From: Streptomyces parvus
GTDB lineage: Bacteria; Actinomycetota; Actinomycetes; Streptomycetales; Streptomycetaceae
Direction: 5' to 3'
NCBI RefSeq assembly: GCF_032121415.1
Contig: NZ_CP135079.1
Coordinates: 5,704,001-5,768,000 of the forward strand
DNA length: 64,000 bases
Shown here: in pieces, positions 16,871 to 25,529 of the stretch
Numbering within the stretch: the stretch's first letter is position 1
Layout: each line of letters starts with the position of its first letter
Notes under the pieces: generated by a model
The model's input: only the letters and a program-made list of their open reading frames with translations
Database searches by the model: none
Told to the model about the DNA's origin: nothing
Made by a program: the position numbers and the translations under genes

Positions 16871-17467
16871 TCAGGAGGCGTAGGCCCCCGGCCACGGACC
16901 GGGCGTCGCCACCTCCGGCTCCACCTCGGTCTTCGTGTCGAAGAGCCGGAAGCCGCGGCGCAGGTAGTTGTCCATGGCGTGCGGCCCGTCCTTGGAGCAG
17001 GTGTGCAGCCACACCCGCTTCGTCGTCGGCCGCTCGGGCCAGCGCTCCGCCAGGTCCCAGGCGCGCGCCACGCCGCACGAGAGGAGATGACCGCCGATCC
17101 GCCGCCCTCGGAAGGCGGGGATCAGCCCGAAGTACATGATCTCGACCACGCCGTCGTCCTGCGGGTCCAGCTCGACGTACCCGGCCGGCGTCCCGTTCTC
17201 GTACGCCACCCAGGTCTCCGCGCCGGGCCGCCGCAGGGCCTCCTCCCACTGGGCGTACGTCATGCCCAGCCGGTCGGTCCACCGGATGTCGCCGCCCACC
17301 GCCGTGTAGAGGAACCGGCTGAACTCCGGCAGCACCACCTCGGACCGGACGACACGGACATCGCCCTCCGGGGCGGCGGCCGGGCGGAGGTCGGCGGGCG
17401 AGGTCTGCTCCAGGGACCAGACGGTCACCTCGGTGGTCGGCGCTGCGGGCTGCGGGATGTCGCTCAT
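16871..17467 (-). CDS. GNAT family N-acetyltransferase
   Basis: The 198-residue protein has a GNAT fold. The acetyl-CoA binding motif A is IMYFGLIPAFRGRRIGGHLL (about residues 119-138; R/Q-x-x-G-x-G/A pattern as RGRRIG), and the C-terminal part (VWLHTCSKDGPHAMDNYLRR) is typical of the family. It transfers acetyl from acetyl-CoA to an amino group of an unidentified substrate. It is likely monocistronic, ended by the hairpin at 16828-16857. Confidence 0.85.
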   Translation of the reverse strand: MSDIPQPAAPTTEVTVWSLEQTSPADLRPAAAPEGDVRVVRSEVVLPEFSRFLYTAVGGDIRWTDRLGMTYAQWEEALRRPGAETWVAYENGTPAGYVELDPQDDGVVEIMYFGLIPAFRGRRIGGHLLSCGVARAWDLAERWPERPTTKRVWLHTCSKDGPHAMDNYLRRGFRLFDTKTEVEPEVATPGPWPGAYAS

Positions 17468-17604
17468 GACGGCCAGAGAACCATGGAGCCGCACGCCGGT
17501 GCACAGCGGCCCCGCCTCTCGCACGGGCTGCGGTGGGCCCGCCCGCGCGCCGCCCGCCCCCGTCTTCCGCTCCCCGGCCCCCCGACCGAGCCCCAGCGCC
17601 CCCC

Positions 17605-18903
17605 TCAGGTGGCCCGCGCCGCCCTGCGGGCCTCCGCCACCACCGGCGCCAGCGAGTGCGGCAGCAGATCCGCGCCGTGCTCCGGACGGATCACCTCCAC
17701 CTCCACCCCGTCCCCGAAGCGGTACGGGCGGTGGGCCAGGACCTCCGCCAGATGACGCCGCAGCCGGGAGATCTCGGCCCGGACCGTCACCGTCCGGGTC
17801 GCGTCCCCGAAGATGTCCTGCGCCAGCTCCGAGGCCGTCCGCCCCTCCCGGTGCACCGCCAACGCGTACAGCAGCTCCGCGTGGCGCGGCGAGAGCGGCT
17901 GCTTCACGTTGCCCAGCGGCCCGGTCACATGCACGGCGAGCGCCCGGGGCCGGCTCAGGTCCAGCACCACCCGGCGCGGCGCCCCCCGCACCGTCCCGCC
18001 GTCGTCCACCTGCACCAGCCAGCCGCCCGGCAGCGGCTCGACCTGGCACATGCCGAGCGAGGGCAGCCACACCGGACCCGGCCGCAGCGACTTCGGCAGC
18101 GGCAGCCGGTCCACCGGAGGCATGCCGGTCACCGCAGCCAGCCGCCCGTACACGTCCACCGCCAGCGCCCGCCCCCCGATCCGGCACAGGATCGGCGCGG
18201 CCACCGCGCGCAGCCGCTCGATCTCCGCCAGGTGCCGGGTGCGGATCTCCCCCTCGGCGAGCCGGGCCACCGAGTCGACCAGGGCCAGGGTCGCCGGATG
18301 GAAGGTGGACGCGGGACCGCTGATGTCGACGATCCCGATCAGCCGCCCGTCGCGGGGATCCCGCACCGGGGCCGCCGCACAGGTCCAGCCGTGCAGCGCC
18401 CGGATGAAGTGCTCGGCGGAGTGCACCTGGACGGGGACCCGGGCGGCCAGCGCGGTCCCGATCGCGTTCGTCCCGGTCGCCGCCTCGGCCCAGGCCGCGC
18501 CTTCCTCCAGACAGATGTCGTGGGCCCGGCGCAGCACCCCCGTGTTGCCCTGCCGCCACAGCACCCGGCCCTCGGTGTCGGTCACCACCATGATCTGCTG
18601 CGCGGCGTCCGCGATCGAGGCCAGTCCCGCCCGCAGCAGCGGCATCAGTTCGCCGAGCGCCGTGCTGCGCCGCCGGTGCTCGATCTCGTCCGCCTCCAGC
18701 AGCTCGCTCTCCGGCGACTGGTCGGGGTCGATGCCGCTGCGCACCACCCGGTCCCAGGAGGCGTCGATCTCCGCCCGGGGCGCGACACCGGACGGCTCGC
18801 CCGCCAGCCGGGCCTCCCGTGCCCGATGGAGCAACCGGGTGGCCTGGCGGCCCGCCCTCTGGCGCGTCACCCGCTCCACCCCCGCCGAACCTGTCTCCGT
18901 CAT
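17605..18903 (-). CDS. GAF-domain transcriptional regulator (AcoR-like, no AAA+ domain)
   Basis: This 432-residue regulator has a GAF sensor domain (about 75-220; IMVVTDTEGRVLWRQGN, then GTNAIGTALAARVPVQVHSA typical of AcoR-type GAF). The C-terminal winged/helical DNA-binding part is around 340-410 (LSPRHAELLYALAVHREGRT, then TVRAEISRLRRHL). It lacks the sigma54 AAA+ module of AcoR. In Streptomyces such proteins often stand beside aldehyde dehydrogenase genes; none is here. The ATG has ggggac before it. The direct repeat at 18986-19005 could be its own operator. Confidence 0.8.
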   Translation of the reverse strand: MTETGSAGVERVTRQRAGRQATRLLHRAREARLAGEPSGVAPRAEIDASWDRVVRSGIDPDQSPESELLEADEIEHRRRSTALGELMPLLRAGLASIADAAQQIMVVTDTEGRVLWRQGNTGVLRRAHDICLEEGAAWAEAATGTNAIGTALAARVPVQVHSAEHFIRALHGWTCAAAPVRDPRDGRLIGIVDISGPASTFHPATLALVDSVARLAEGEIRTRHLAEIERLRAVAAPILCRIGGRALAVDVYGRLAAVTGMPPVDRLPLPKSLRPGPVWLPSLGMCQVEPLPGGWLVQVDDGGTVRGAPRRVVLDLSRPRALAVHVTGPLGNVKQPLSPRHAELLYALAVHREGRTASELAQDIFGDATRTVTVRAEISRLRRHLAEVLAHRPYRFGDGVEVEVIRPEHGADLLPHSLAPVVAEARRAARAT

Positions 18904-18985
18904 GGTCCCCGTTCCCCCCGAACGCTTCCCGACCCCGGCCCATCCTGCCGCTCGCCCGGCAGGGCCGCCGAGCAGTCCACACAAT

Positions 18986-19005
18986 GGTTGCAACCCTTTG
19001 CAACT
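18986..19005. promoter_or_regulatory. TTGCAAC direct repeat upstream of the GAF regulator
   Basis: ggttgcaaccctttgcaact contains TTGCAAC twice with a 10-11 base period. It lies about 85-100 bases ahead of the regulator start. Direct repeats one helical turn apart suggest a regulator binding site, possibly autoregulatory. Confidence 0.4.
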
Positions 19006-19088
19006 CTGGCGGTGCCCTGCGGGTCCGTACGAGAGTGGCAGAGACGCTGAGCACCGGGCTTCCCGGGCGCCCGGTGTCGCATGAGCAT

Positions 19089-19124
19089 GGAGGGTGGTGC
19101 CGTGTCGGCGCAGCACCACCCTCC
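19089..19124 (-). terminator. Terminator of the aidB-like gene
   Basis: There is a perfect 12-base stem (ggagggtggtgc at 19089-19100 with 19113-19124) and a 12-base loop. It lies 23 bases beyond the stop codon of the acyl-CoA dehydrogenase gene. Confidence 0.7.
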
Positions 19125-19147
19125 GTCGCTTCCCCGCTGCCAGGCGG

Positions 19148-20785
19148 CTACGTAGCGGACGGCCGGGCCCGTGCCACCACCGAGGCCAGATCCAGGCTGT
19201 GCGGCAGCGTTCCGAACACCGCGCCCCCGTCCCCGCCGAGGCGCGACGCGCAGAACGCGTCGGCCACCTCCGGCGGAGCCCAGCGCACCAGCAGCGAACC
19301 CTGGAGCACCAGCGCGAACCTCTCCACCAGCCGCCGTGCCCGCGCCTCGATGCCGTCCAGGTCGGCCAGCTCCGTCAGCAGCGCCTTGATCGCCGCGTCC
19401 AGCCGGTGATCCGCCCCGCGCGCCCGCCCGACCTCCCGCAGGAACGCGTCGAGCGCCCGCGGCTCCCGCTGGAGCGCCCGCAGCACATCCAGCGCCTGGA
19501 CGTTCCCCGAGCCCTCCCAGATCGAGTTGAGCGGCGCCTCGCGCAGCAGCCGGGGCATCCCCGACTCCTCGACGTACCCGTTGCCGCCCAGGCACTCCAG
19601 CGCCTCCCCGACCACGGCGGTGCAGCGCTTGGTGACCCAGAACTTCGCGGCGGGCAGCGCGAGCCGCAGGAACGCCCGCTCCTCCTCCGTGTCCGCGTCG
19701 TACGCCGCCGCCAGCCGCATCGCCAGCACCGTCGCCGCCTCCGACTCCAGGGCCAGGTCGGCCAGGACGTTGCGCATCAGGGGCTTGTCGATCAGCGGCC
19801 CGCCGAACGCGCCGCGGTACGCACTGTGATGGACCGCCTGGGCCACCGCCTGCCGCATCAGCCCGGCCGAACCCACCACGCAGTCGAGACGGGTGGCCGC
19901 CACCATCTCGATGATGGTGCGCACGCCGCGCCCCTCCTCGCCGACGAGACGGGCCCAGGTCCCGTCGAACTCGACCTCGGCGGACGCGTTGGACCGGTTG
20001 CCCAGCTTGTCCTTGAGCCGCTGGATCAGGAACACGTTGCGCGTGCCGTCCGGGAGCACACGCGGCAACAGGAAGCAGCTCAGCCCGCCCGGCGCCTGCG
20101 CCAGCACCAGGAAACCGTCCGACATCGGCGCCGAACAGAACCACTTGTGCCCGGTGAGCAGATACTCGCCCTCACCGGACAGCGGCTCGGCCCGGGTCGT
20201 GTTGGACCGCACGTCGGTGCCGCCCTGCTTCTCCGTCATGCCCATCCCGAAGAGCACCCCGGCCTTCTCGCGCGGATTCCGCAGCCCCTCCACGTACGTG
20301 TGCGAGGTCAGCAGCGGCTCCCACACGGCGGCCAGCGCCGGATCGGTGCGCAGCGCGGGCACCGCGGCATGCGTCATCGACAGCGGGCAGCCGTGCCCCG
20401 CCTCGGCCTGCGTCCAGACCAGGAACCCCGCCGCGCGCCGGACATGACCGGCCGGCCGGCCCCAGGCGTCCGTCAGCCCGGCGGACACGGCATGGCCCAG
20501 CAGCCGGTGCCAGGACGGATGGAACTCCACCTCGTCGACGCGATGCCCATAACGGTCATGGGTCCGCAGCACGGGCGGGTGCGCGTTCGCCCGCGCACCC
20601 CACTCCTGGGCCTGGGCGGAGCCGGCGGCCCGGCCGAGCTCGCCGAGTTCCTCCAGCGCCACGGGCAGGTTCCCGGGCTCGATGTGCCGCTCGACGGCCT
20701 CGGACAGGACCCGGTCGGTGGCGAAGACGTCGTGGCCGACCAGCGGCGGAACCTGATTGGTCACGGTGTGGGTGGTGGCTGCCAT
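19148..20785 (-). CDS. aidB: AidB-like acyl-CoA dehydrogenase
   Basis: The 545-residue flavoprotein aligns with E. coli AidB from its first residues (TTHTVTNQVPPL) through GMGMTEKQGGTDVRSNTTRA, GHKWFCSAPMSD and RLKDKLGNRSNASAEVEFDG. It binds FAD in the acyl-CoA dehydrogenase fold. In E. coli AidB is part of the alkylation (Ada) response and its true substrate is unsettled. The start is only 17 bases from the divergent BrkB-like gene, with a shared TACGGT/TACCGT element between, so the transcript is probably leaderless. It ends at the hairpin 19089-19124. Confidence 0.88.
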   Translation of the reverse strand: MAATTHTVTNQVPPLVGHDVFATDRVLSEAVERHIEPGNLPVALEELGELGRAAGSAQAQEWGARANAHPPVLRTHDRYGHRVDEVEFHPSWHRLLGHAVSAGLTDAWGRPAGHVRRAAGFLVWTQAEAGHGCPLSMTHAAVPALRTDPALAAVWEPLLTSHTYVEGLRNPREKAGVLFGMGMTEKQGGTDVRSNTTRAEPLSGEGEYLLTGHKWFCSAPMSDGFLVLAQAPGGLSCFLLPRVLPDGTRNVFLIQRLKDKLGNRSNASAEVEFDGTWARLVGEEGRGVRTIIEMVAATRLDCVVGSAGLMRQAVAQAVHHSAYRGAFGGPLIDKPLMRNVLADLALESEAATVLAMRLAAAYDADTEEERAFLRLALPAAKFWVTKRCTAVVGEALECLGGNGYVEESGMPRLLREAPLNSIWEGSGNVQALDVLRALQREPRALDAFLREVGRARGADHRLDAAIKALLTELADLDGIEARARRLVERFALVLQGSLLVRWAPPEVADAFCASRLGGDGGAVFGTLPHSLDLASVVARARPSAT

Positions 20786-20790
20786 ACGGA

Positions 20791-20797
20791 TACGGTA
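20791..20797. promoter_or_regulatory. Possible shared bidirectional -10 element
   Basis: TACGGTA reads as TACGGT on the plus strand and TACCGT on the minus strand. It lies 6 bases before the BrkB GTG and 6-7 bases before the aidB ATG. Both genes could start leaderless transcripts from one symmetric -10 box. Confidence 0.4.
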
Positions 20798-20802
20798 AGG
20801 AG

Positions 20803-21993
20803 GTGCAGGCAGCAAATGAAACACCCGAGCGGCCGTCGGGCCGGCTCCACCGGGCGCGAGTGCTCTACCGCAACGTCTCCAAACGGCGCATGGCGTGGCA
20901 CTTGCTGAAGGACACCGTCAACTCGTGCATCGAGTACCGCATTCTGGGCCTCGCGGCCGAGGCGGCGTTCTTCACCCTGCTCTCGCTGCCCCCGCTGCTG
21001 CTCGGCATGATCGGACTGCTCGGTTACGTCGACGAGTGGACGGCCACCACCACGGTCGCCTCCATCGAGCGCAACATCCTCTCCGCCTCCCAGACGGTGC
21101 TGTCCGAGCGCGGGGTCAACGACTTCGCCAAACCGCTGCTCGCCGACGTCACGACCGGGGCCCGCCCCGACGTCATCTCCCTCGGCTTCGCCATCGCCCT
21201 GTGGTCGGGCTCCCGCGCGGTGAACGTCTTCATCGACACCATCACCGTGATGTACGGCCTCGACGGCCACCGCGGCATCGTCAAGACCCGGCTGCTCGCC
21301 TTCCTGCTGTACGTCGTCGCCCTGCTGCTCGGCGCGGTGGTGCTGCCGCTGCTGGTCGTCGGCCCGGACCGGGTGGTCGAGTTCGTGCCGTGGGGCACCG
21401 AGGTCGTAGCCGTCCTGTACTGGCCGCTCGTCATACTGCTGACCATCGCGTTCCTCACGACGCTCTACCACGTGTCCGTGCCCGTCCGTTCGCCCTGGAT
21501 CGAGGACGTTCCCGGGGCGCTGGTGGCGCTCGGCATGTGGGTTCTCGGCAGCTTCCTGCTCCGGATCTACCTGACCAGCACGGTCGAGGGCCCGACCATC
21601 TACGGCTCCTTGGCGGCGCCGATCGCCGTGCTGCTGTGGATCGGCATCTCCGCCTTCGCGGTCCTGGTCGGCGCCGCGGTCAACGCGGCCATCGACCGGG
21701 TGTGGCCCTCGCTCGCCACGGCCGCCGCCCGCGAGGCCACGGAACGCGTCAGGGCGGCGCAGGCCGCCGAGTTCGTCGCCCGTACCCGCTCGGCCGCCTA
21801 CGAGGGCTCGGACGACGAGGATGACGAGGACGACGGCCCCGCCTACATGCCCTCAGAGTTCCCCGAGCGCTGGTCCCGTTTCCTGCCGCCCGACGACGTG
21901 AAGTCCCGGCTGCACGCGACCCGGGAGAAGGAGCCCAAGGACGCGAAGGAACCGAGGGAGTCCACCGAGGCCGAGGAACCGCCCACCCGCTGA
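20803..21993 (+). CDS. YihY/BrkB family membrane protein
   Basis: This 396-residue inner-membrane protein has about six helices (residues 50-300), including AAFFTLLSLPPLLLGMIGLL, TRLLAFLLYVVALLLGAVVL and WVLGSFLLRIYLTSTVEG. The SRAVNVFIDTITVMYG loop is typical of the family. A long acidic and charged cytoplasmic tail follows (DDEDDEDDGPAYMPSEFPE). The function is unknown; older RNase BN annotations are not supported. A GTG start at 20803 directly follows aaggag, too close for normal initiation, so a leaderless start or the ATG at 20890 is possible. Confidence 0.82.
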   Translation: MQAANETPERPSGRLHRARVLYRNVSKRRMAWHLLKDTVNSCIEYRILGLAAEAAFFTLLSLPPLLLGMIGLLGYVDEWTATTTVASIERNILSASQTVLSERGVNDFAKPLLADVTTGARPDVISLGFAIALWSGSRAVNVFIDTITVMYGLDGHRGIVKTRLLAFLLYVVALLLGAVVLPLLVVGPDRVVEFVPWGTEVVAVLYWPLVILLTIAFLTTLYHVSVPVRSPWIEDVPGALVALGMWVLGSFLLRIYLTSTVEGPTIYGSLAAPIAVLLWIGISAFAVLVGAAVNAAIDRVWPSLATAAAREATERVRAAQAAEFVARTRSAAYEGSDDEDDEDDGPAYMPSEFPERWSRFLPPDDVKSRLHATREKEPKDAKEPRESTEAEEPPTR

Positions 21994-22011
21994 CCGCGCT
22001 AGCGTGGAGAC

Positions 22012-22782
22012 ATGCCCCGGCGACACCAGCGGTACCAGGAGCGGCCCTCCCGGCTGGACGGGGCCGTCGTCTGGACCCTGGACGTCCCGCCGGGCCCCGG
22101 GCGGCCCGCCCGGTCCGTGCTCCCCGACGGCTGTATGGACCTGATCTGGACCGCCGGCCGACTGGTCGTCGCCGGGCCCGACACCCACGCGTTCGAGGTC
22201 GACCCGCGCAACCGTGGCTCCTGCGCCGCGATCCGGTTCGCGCCCGGCACCGCCCCCGCTCTCCTCGGCGTACCGGCGCACGAAGTGCGCGACCATCGGG
22301 TCGACCTGGCCGCGCTCTGGCCCCGTACCGCCGTCGCGGCGCTCACCGAACGGATCGCCCGGTCCGCCGACCCCGCCGCCGCCCTGGAGGAGTTCGCGCT
22401 CGCCAGGTCCGCCGAGACCGGCCCGCCCGACCCGCTCACGGCGGCCGTCGCCGACGGCCTCCGGCGCGGCAGGAGCGTCGCGTCGACGGCCGCCGAGGTC
22501 GGCCTCGGCGCCCGCCAGCTGCACCGCCGCTCCCTGGCCGCCTTCGGTTACGGCCCGAAGACGCTGGCCCGGATCCTCCGCCTGCAACGCGCCCTGGCCC
22601 TGGTCCGCACCGGCCTGCCCTACGCCGAGGCGGCCGGCGCTGCGGGCTGCACCGACCAGGCGCACCTGGCCCGGGAGATGCGCGACCTGGCCGGGACGAC
22701 CCTCGGGGCCTACTTCGCGGCAGGGGAGGCGGAGGCGAACAACGACACCCCGCACCCGTCCGGGTCCAGCACCACCGCGTAG
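22012..22782 (+). CDS. AraC family transcriptional regulator
   Basis: This 256-residue regulator has an N-terminal ligand-type domain (about 1-140; SVLPDGCMDLIWTAGRLVVA is the signature of the DUF6597-like group) and a C-terminal AraC double HTH (about 150-240; SVASTAAEVGLGARQLHRRS, then GYGPKTLARILRLQRALALV). A TAGCGT box at 22000-22005 lies six bases before the ATG, suggesting a leaderless transcript. Its last 73 bases overlap the end of the convergent VOC gene, and its C-terminal residues (EANNDTPHPSG) are dictated by that overlap. Confidence 0.85.
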   Translation: MPRRHQRYQERPSRLDGAVVWTLDVPPGPGRPARSVLPDGCMDLIWTAGRLVVAGPDTHAFEVDPRNRGSCAAIRFAPGTAPALLGVPAHEVRDHRVDLAALWPRTAVAALTERIARSADPAAALEEFALARSAETGPPDPLTAAVADGLRRGRSVASTAAEVGLGARQLHRRSLAAFGYGPKTLARILRLQRALALVRTGLPYAEAAGAAGCTDQAHLAREMRDLAGTTLGAYFAAGEAEANNDTPHPSGSSTTA

Positions 22783-23117
22783 CGCTGCCCCCACTCCGCG
22801 TCCCACGGCTTGAGGTGCCCGGTGTACCCGGCACCGACCAGCTCCGCGTACAACGCGTCCACCTCCGCCGGACTGTCGCAGACGAACGCCAGCGCGACCC
22901 GCTCACCGCCGCCCGCAGGACGCTGCCACTCCGGGTCGAACGAGGTGATGACCTCCTCCGTGTCCCACAGCAGCCGCTGCCCGCCCGGCAGGGTCACTTC
23001 GACATGGGGCGCGGACTCCGCCCCGTCGGGGATGTCGAGCCCGAGCCGCCGGTAGAAGGCGAGCGAGGCCGCGAGGTCGGAGGTGATGATGCTGATGGCG
23101 TCGAGTCGTGGAGTCAT
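22710..23117 (-). CDS. VOC (glyoxalase/bleomycin-resistance) family protein
   Basis: The 135-residue protein has paired beta-alpha-beta-beta-beta modules of the vicinal oxygen chelate fold (DAISIITSDLAASLAFYRRL at the start, YAVVLDPDGCGVSLFASA at the end). Members bind a metal or small ligand and act as dioxygenases, glyoxalases or drug-binding proteins; the substrate is unknown. TACGGT upstream on the minus strand suggests a leaderless start at 23117. It overlaps the AraC gene convergently. Confidence 0.85.
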   Translation of the reverse strand: MTPRLDAISIITSDLAASLAFYRRLGLDIPDGAESAPHVEVTLPGGQRLLWDTEEVITSFDPEWQRPAGGGERVALAFVCDSPAEVDALYAELVGAGYTGHLKPWDAEWGQRYAVVLDPDGCGVSLFASASPAAK

Positions 23118-23176
23118 GCCCCGACCGTATGCACGCGGCCCCGCGGCAGTCTTGTACGAATCGGTCACCCCGGGGC

Positions 23177-24727
23177 TCATCCCAGGCAGTCCGCCGGCGA
23201 CGTCCCCGGATCGGTCACGGCCAGCCCGAGGGCGGCCCGCTCCGTGATCCACCGCGTCGGGCGGTGGCGCGGGTCGCCCGTCGACGTGTGCAGCGCCCGC
23301 TGGAGCGCCAGCATCCGTACGGCCCCGATCCGCTCGCCCCACGCCAGCGGCCCGGCCGGATAGCCGAGGCCCGTGGTCACCGCGAGGTCGATGTCGGCGG
23401 GCGCGGCCAGCGAGCGTTCCGCGATCGAGCAGCCGACCGCGACGACCGAGGACAGCAGCCGCTGCGCGACCGAGCCCGCGGTGTCACGCACCACCGACAC
23501 CCCGTACGGTTCATCGCCCCCGCCCGCCCGTGACAGCACCGCCCGCGCGTCCCGGGCGGCCACCGGATCACTGGCCGCCGTCACCGCGAGGACCCGTCGC
23601 CGCCCCGCCGACGGCAGCACCTCCACCCCGAACGTTCGCTCCCGGGGCAGCCCGCCCTCCGCGACCGCCGCCGACACCGGCGTCCCCCAGACGGGCACCA
23701 GCACCACGGCCTCCGCCGACGGCCCCGCGCCCCGCTCGACGCGGACCCCCGCCGCCTCCAGGGACGCGGTCAGCTCCTCCTCGTACGAGGCCGTCTCCGG
23801 TCGCCCGGCCGAGGCCGGGAACACCGGGCGATCCGCGTCCCCGGTGACCGCGCTCTCCGGTGCGGGGCCGGACACCCCGTCGCCGTACGCGTACCAGCCC
23901 CGGCCCGTCTTACGACCGTGCAGCCCGGCCACCACCCGGTTCGGGGTCAGGAAGGACGGGCGCAGTCGGTCCTCGTACCGGAAGCCCCGCCAGATCGAGT
24001 CGATCACCGCGGCCGTCACGTCGAGACCGGTCAGGTCCATCAGTTCGAAGGGGCCCATGCGCAGCCCCAGCACGTCCCGGGCGATCCGGTCGATCTCCCC
24101 CGGGCCCGCCACCGACTCCTCCAGCAGCGCGAGCGCCTCGGTCACCAGCCCACGGCCGGCGTGGTTGACCAGGAAACCGGGGGTGTCGGCGACGGTCACC
24201 GCCCGGTGCCCGCAGCCTTCGACCAACTCGGTGAGCAGGACCGGAATCTCCGGGCGGGTGGCTGCGCCCGGCACCACCTCGACGATCCTCATCAGCGGCA
24301 CCGGGTTGAAGAAGTGCAGCCCGGCCAGGCGCGAGGGGTCCTGGAGCGTCGCCGCGATCCGGGTCACCGACAGGGACGAGGTGTTCGTCGCGAAGACGGT
24401 GGAGGCGGGCAGCGCCCGCTCCAGCTTCCCGAACACCTCGGCCTTGGTCTCCAGGTCCTCCCGGACCGCCTCGATCGCCAGCTCCACGTCCGGGCCTTCC
24501 GCCCACGGTTCGGCGAGCGCCACCAGCCGCGCCACCGCCGCGTCCCGGTCGGCGGGGGTCGTCCGGCCCTTCGCGACCGCCCGGTCCAGCATCGACGTGA
24601 CGAACTCCAGGGCCTCCGTCACCGCTTCGGGCCGTACGTCACCCAGCTCAACGGTGTGTCCCGCGCTCGCCGCCCACTGGGCGATGCCCCGGCCCATGGC
24701 CCCGGCTCCGACGATCCTGATACGCAT
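23177..24727 (-). CDS. 3-hydroxyacyl-CoA dehydrogenase
   Basis: This 516-residue enzyme has an NAD-binding Rossmann domain at its start (IRIVGAGAMGRGIAQWAASA), the catalytic segment (NTSSLSVTRIA, HFFNPVPLMRIVEVV) and a first C-terminal domain (NHAGRGLVTEALALLEE). A second, weaker C-terminal copy follows (about 410-516), as in PaaH-type enzymes. It oxidises (S)-3-hydroxyacyl-CoA to 3-oxoacyl-CoA in the cytoplasm. It lies 16 bases after pcaJ and is probably in the same operon. Next to a beta-ketoadipate thiolase and CoA transferase this points to aromatic or dicarboxylic acyl-CoA breakdown. Confidence 0.88.
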   Translation of the reverse strand: MRIRIVGAGAMGRGIAQWAASAGHTVELGDVRPEAVTEALEFVTSMLDRAVAKGRTTPADRDAAVARLVALAEPWAEGPDVELAIEAVREDLETKAEVFGKLERALPASTVFATNTSSLSVTRIAATLQDPSRLAGLHFFNPVPLMRIVEVVPGAATRPEIPVLLTELVEGCGHRAVTVADTPGFLVNHAGRGLVTEALALLEESVAGPGEIDRIARDVLGLRMGPFELMDLTGLDVTAAVIDSIWRGFRYEDRLRPSFLTPNRVVAGLHGRKTGRGWYAYGDGVSGPAPESAVTGDADRPVFPASAGRPETASYEEELTASLEAAGVRVERGAGPSAEAVVLVPVWGTPVSAAVAEGGLPRERTFGVEVLPSAGRRRVLAVTAASDPVAARDARAVLSRAGGGDEPYGVSVVRDTAGSVAQRLLSSVVAVGCSIAERSLAAPADIDLAVTTGLGYPAGPLAWGERIGAVRMLALQRALHTSTGDPRHRPTRWITERAALGLAVTDPGTSPADCLG

Positions 24728-24743
24728 GGCAGTTACGGCCCTT

Positions 24744-25529
24744 TCAGCGGAGGTAGACACGGTTCGGGTCGACATCGTCGCGCAGGAGCCGCAGCTCCGC
24801 CGGGGTCGGCGGGGCCGTCGTCGCGAGCCGGTCGGCGATCCTCAGCTCCCAGCCGGTCGCGGCCCGCACCTGATCGACGCTCACCCCCGGATGCACGGCG
24901 ACCAGCCGCAGCTCGTCCCCGACACCCGCCCGGGCGAGGACGCCCAGCTCGGTGATGACCCGGGTGACCCCGGCGCCGAGCGGGCGGATGCCGTCCGCGA
25001 GCGCCCGGTCGGGACCCGGCGTCGTACAGAAGTCGAGCACTGGGGCGAAGGAGCGCGGGGTGTGGCGGCGCATCACCACGAACACCTCCCGGGCGTTCGC
25101 CATCACCTCGACCGCGCCCCCGGAACCCGGCAGCCGCACCGACGGGCTCTCCCATTCCCCGATCACCGAGGTGTTGAGGTCGCCCCACCGGTCGATCTGC
25201 GCGGCCCCCAGGAAGCCGACGTCGATGTGCCCGCCCTGGAGGACCGAGCCGAACAGGGTGGCCATGGACACCACCGCCTCCGCCCCCGTGATCAGGACGG
25301 CGTCCGCGATGGTCTCCGGCAGATGGGAGGGGTGCGCCCCGCAGACGCCGGACTCGTACACCACCTCAAGGCCCGGAGCGACGGTCAGCCGCGCCAGCTC
25401 GGTGGCGAGCGTCGGCAGCCCGATCCCCGCGAACACCGTGCGCCGCCCGGCCAGTTCGCGCGCGGCGAGGACGGAGAGCAGTTCGGAGGAGGTGACCGGC
25501 CGCGCGGACTCTGTCCGGCCCCCGCTCAC
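24744..25529 (-). CDS. pcaJ: CoA transferase subunit B (CatJ/PcaJ type)
   Basis: The 261-residue subunit of a family I CoA transferase has SSELLSVLAARELAGRRTVF at the N-terminus and VYESGVCGAHPSHLPETIAD in the region of the catalytic Glu of beta subunits. With subunit A it moves CoA from succinyl-CoA to 3-oxoadipate. The GTG at 25529 overlaps the stop of subunit A (GTGA). Close relatives act on glutaconate or on steroid-derived acids; the 3-oxoadipate role rests on subunit A matching CatI and on the thiolase nearby. Confidence 0.85.
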   Translation of the reverse strand: MSGGRTESARPVTSSELLSVLAARELAGRRTVFAGIGLPTLATELARLTVAPGLEVVYESGVCGAHPSHLPETIADAVLITGAEAVVSMATLFGSVLQGGHIDVGFLGAAQIDRWGDLNTSVIGEWESPSVRLPGSGGAVEVMANAREVFVVMRRHTPRSFAPVLDFCTTPGPDRALADGIRPLGAGVTRVITELGVLARAGVGDELRLVAVHPGVSVDQVRAATGWELRIADRLATTAPPTPAELRLLRDDVDPNRVYLR

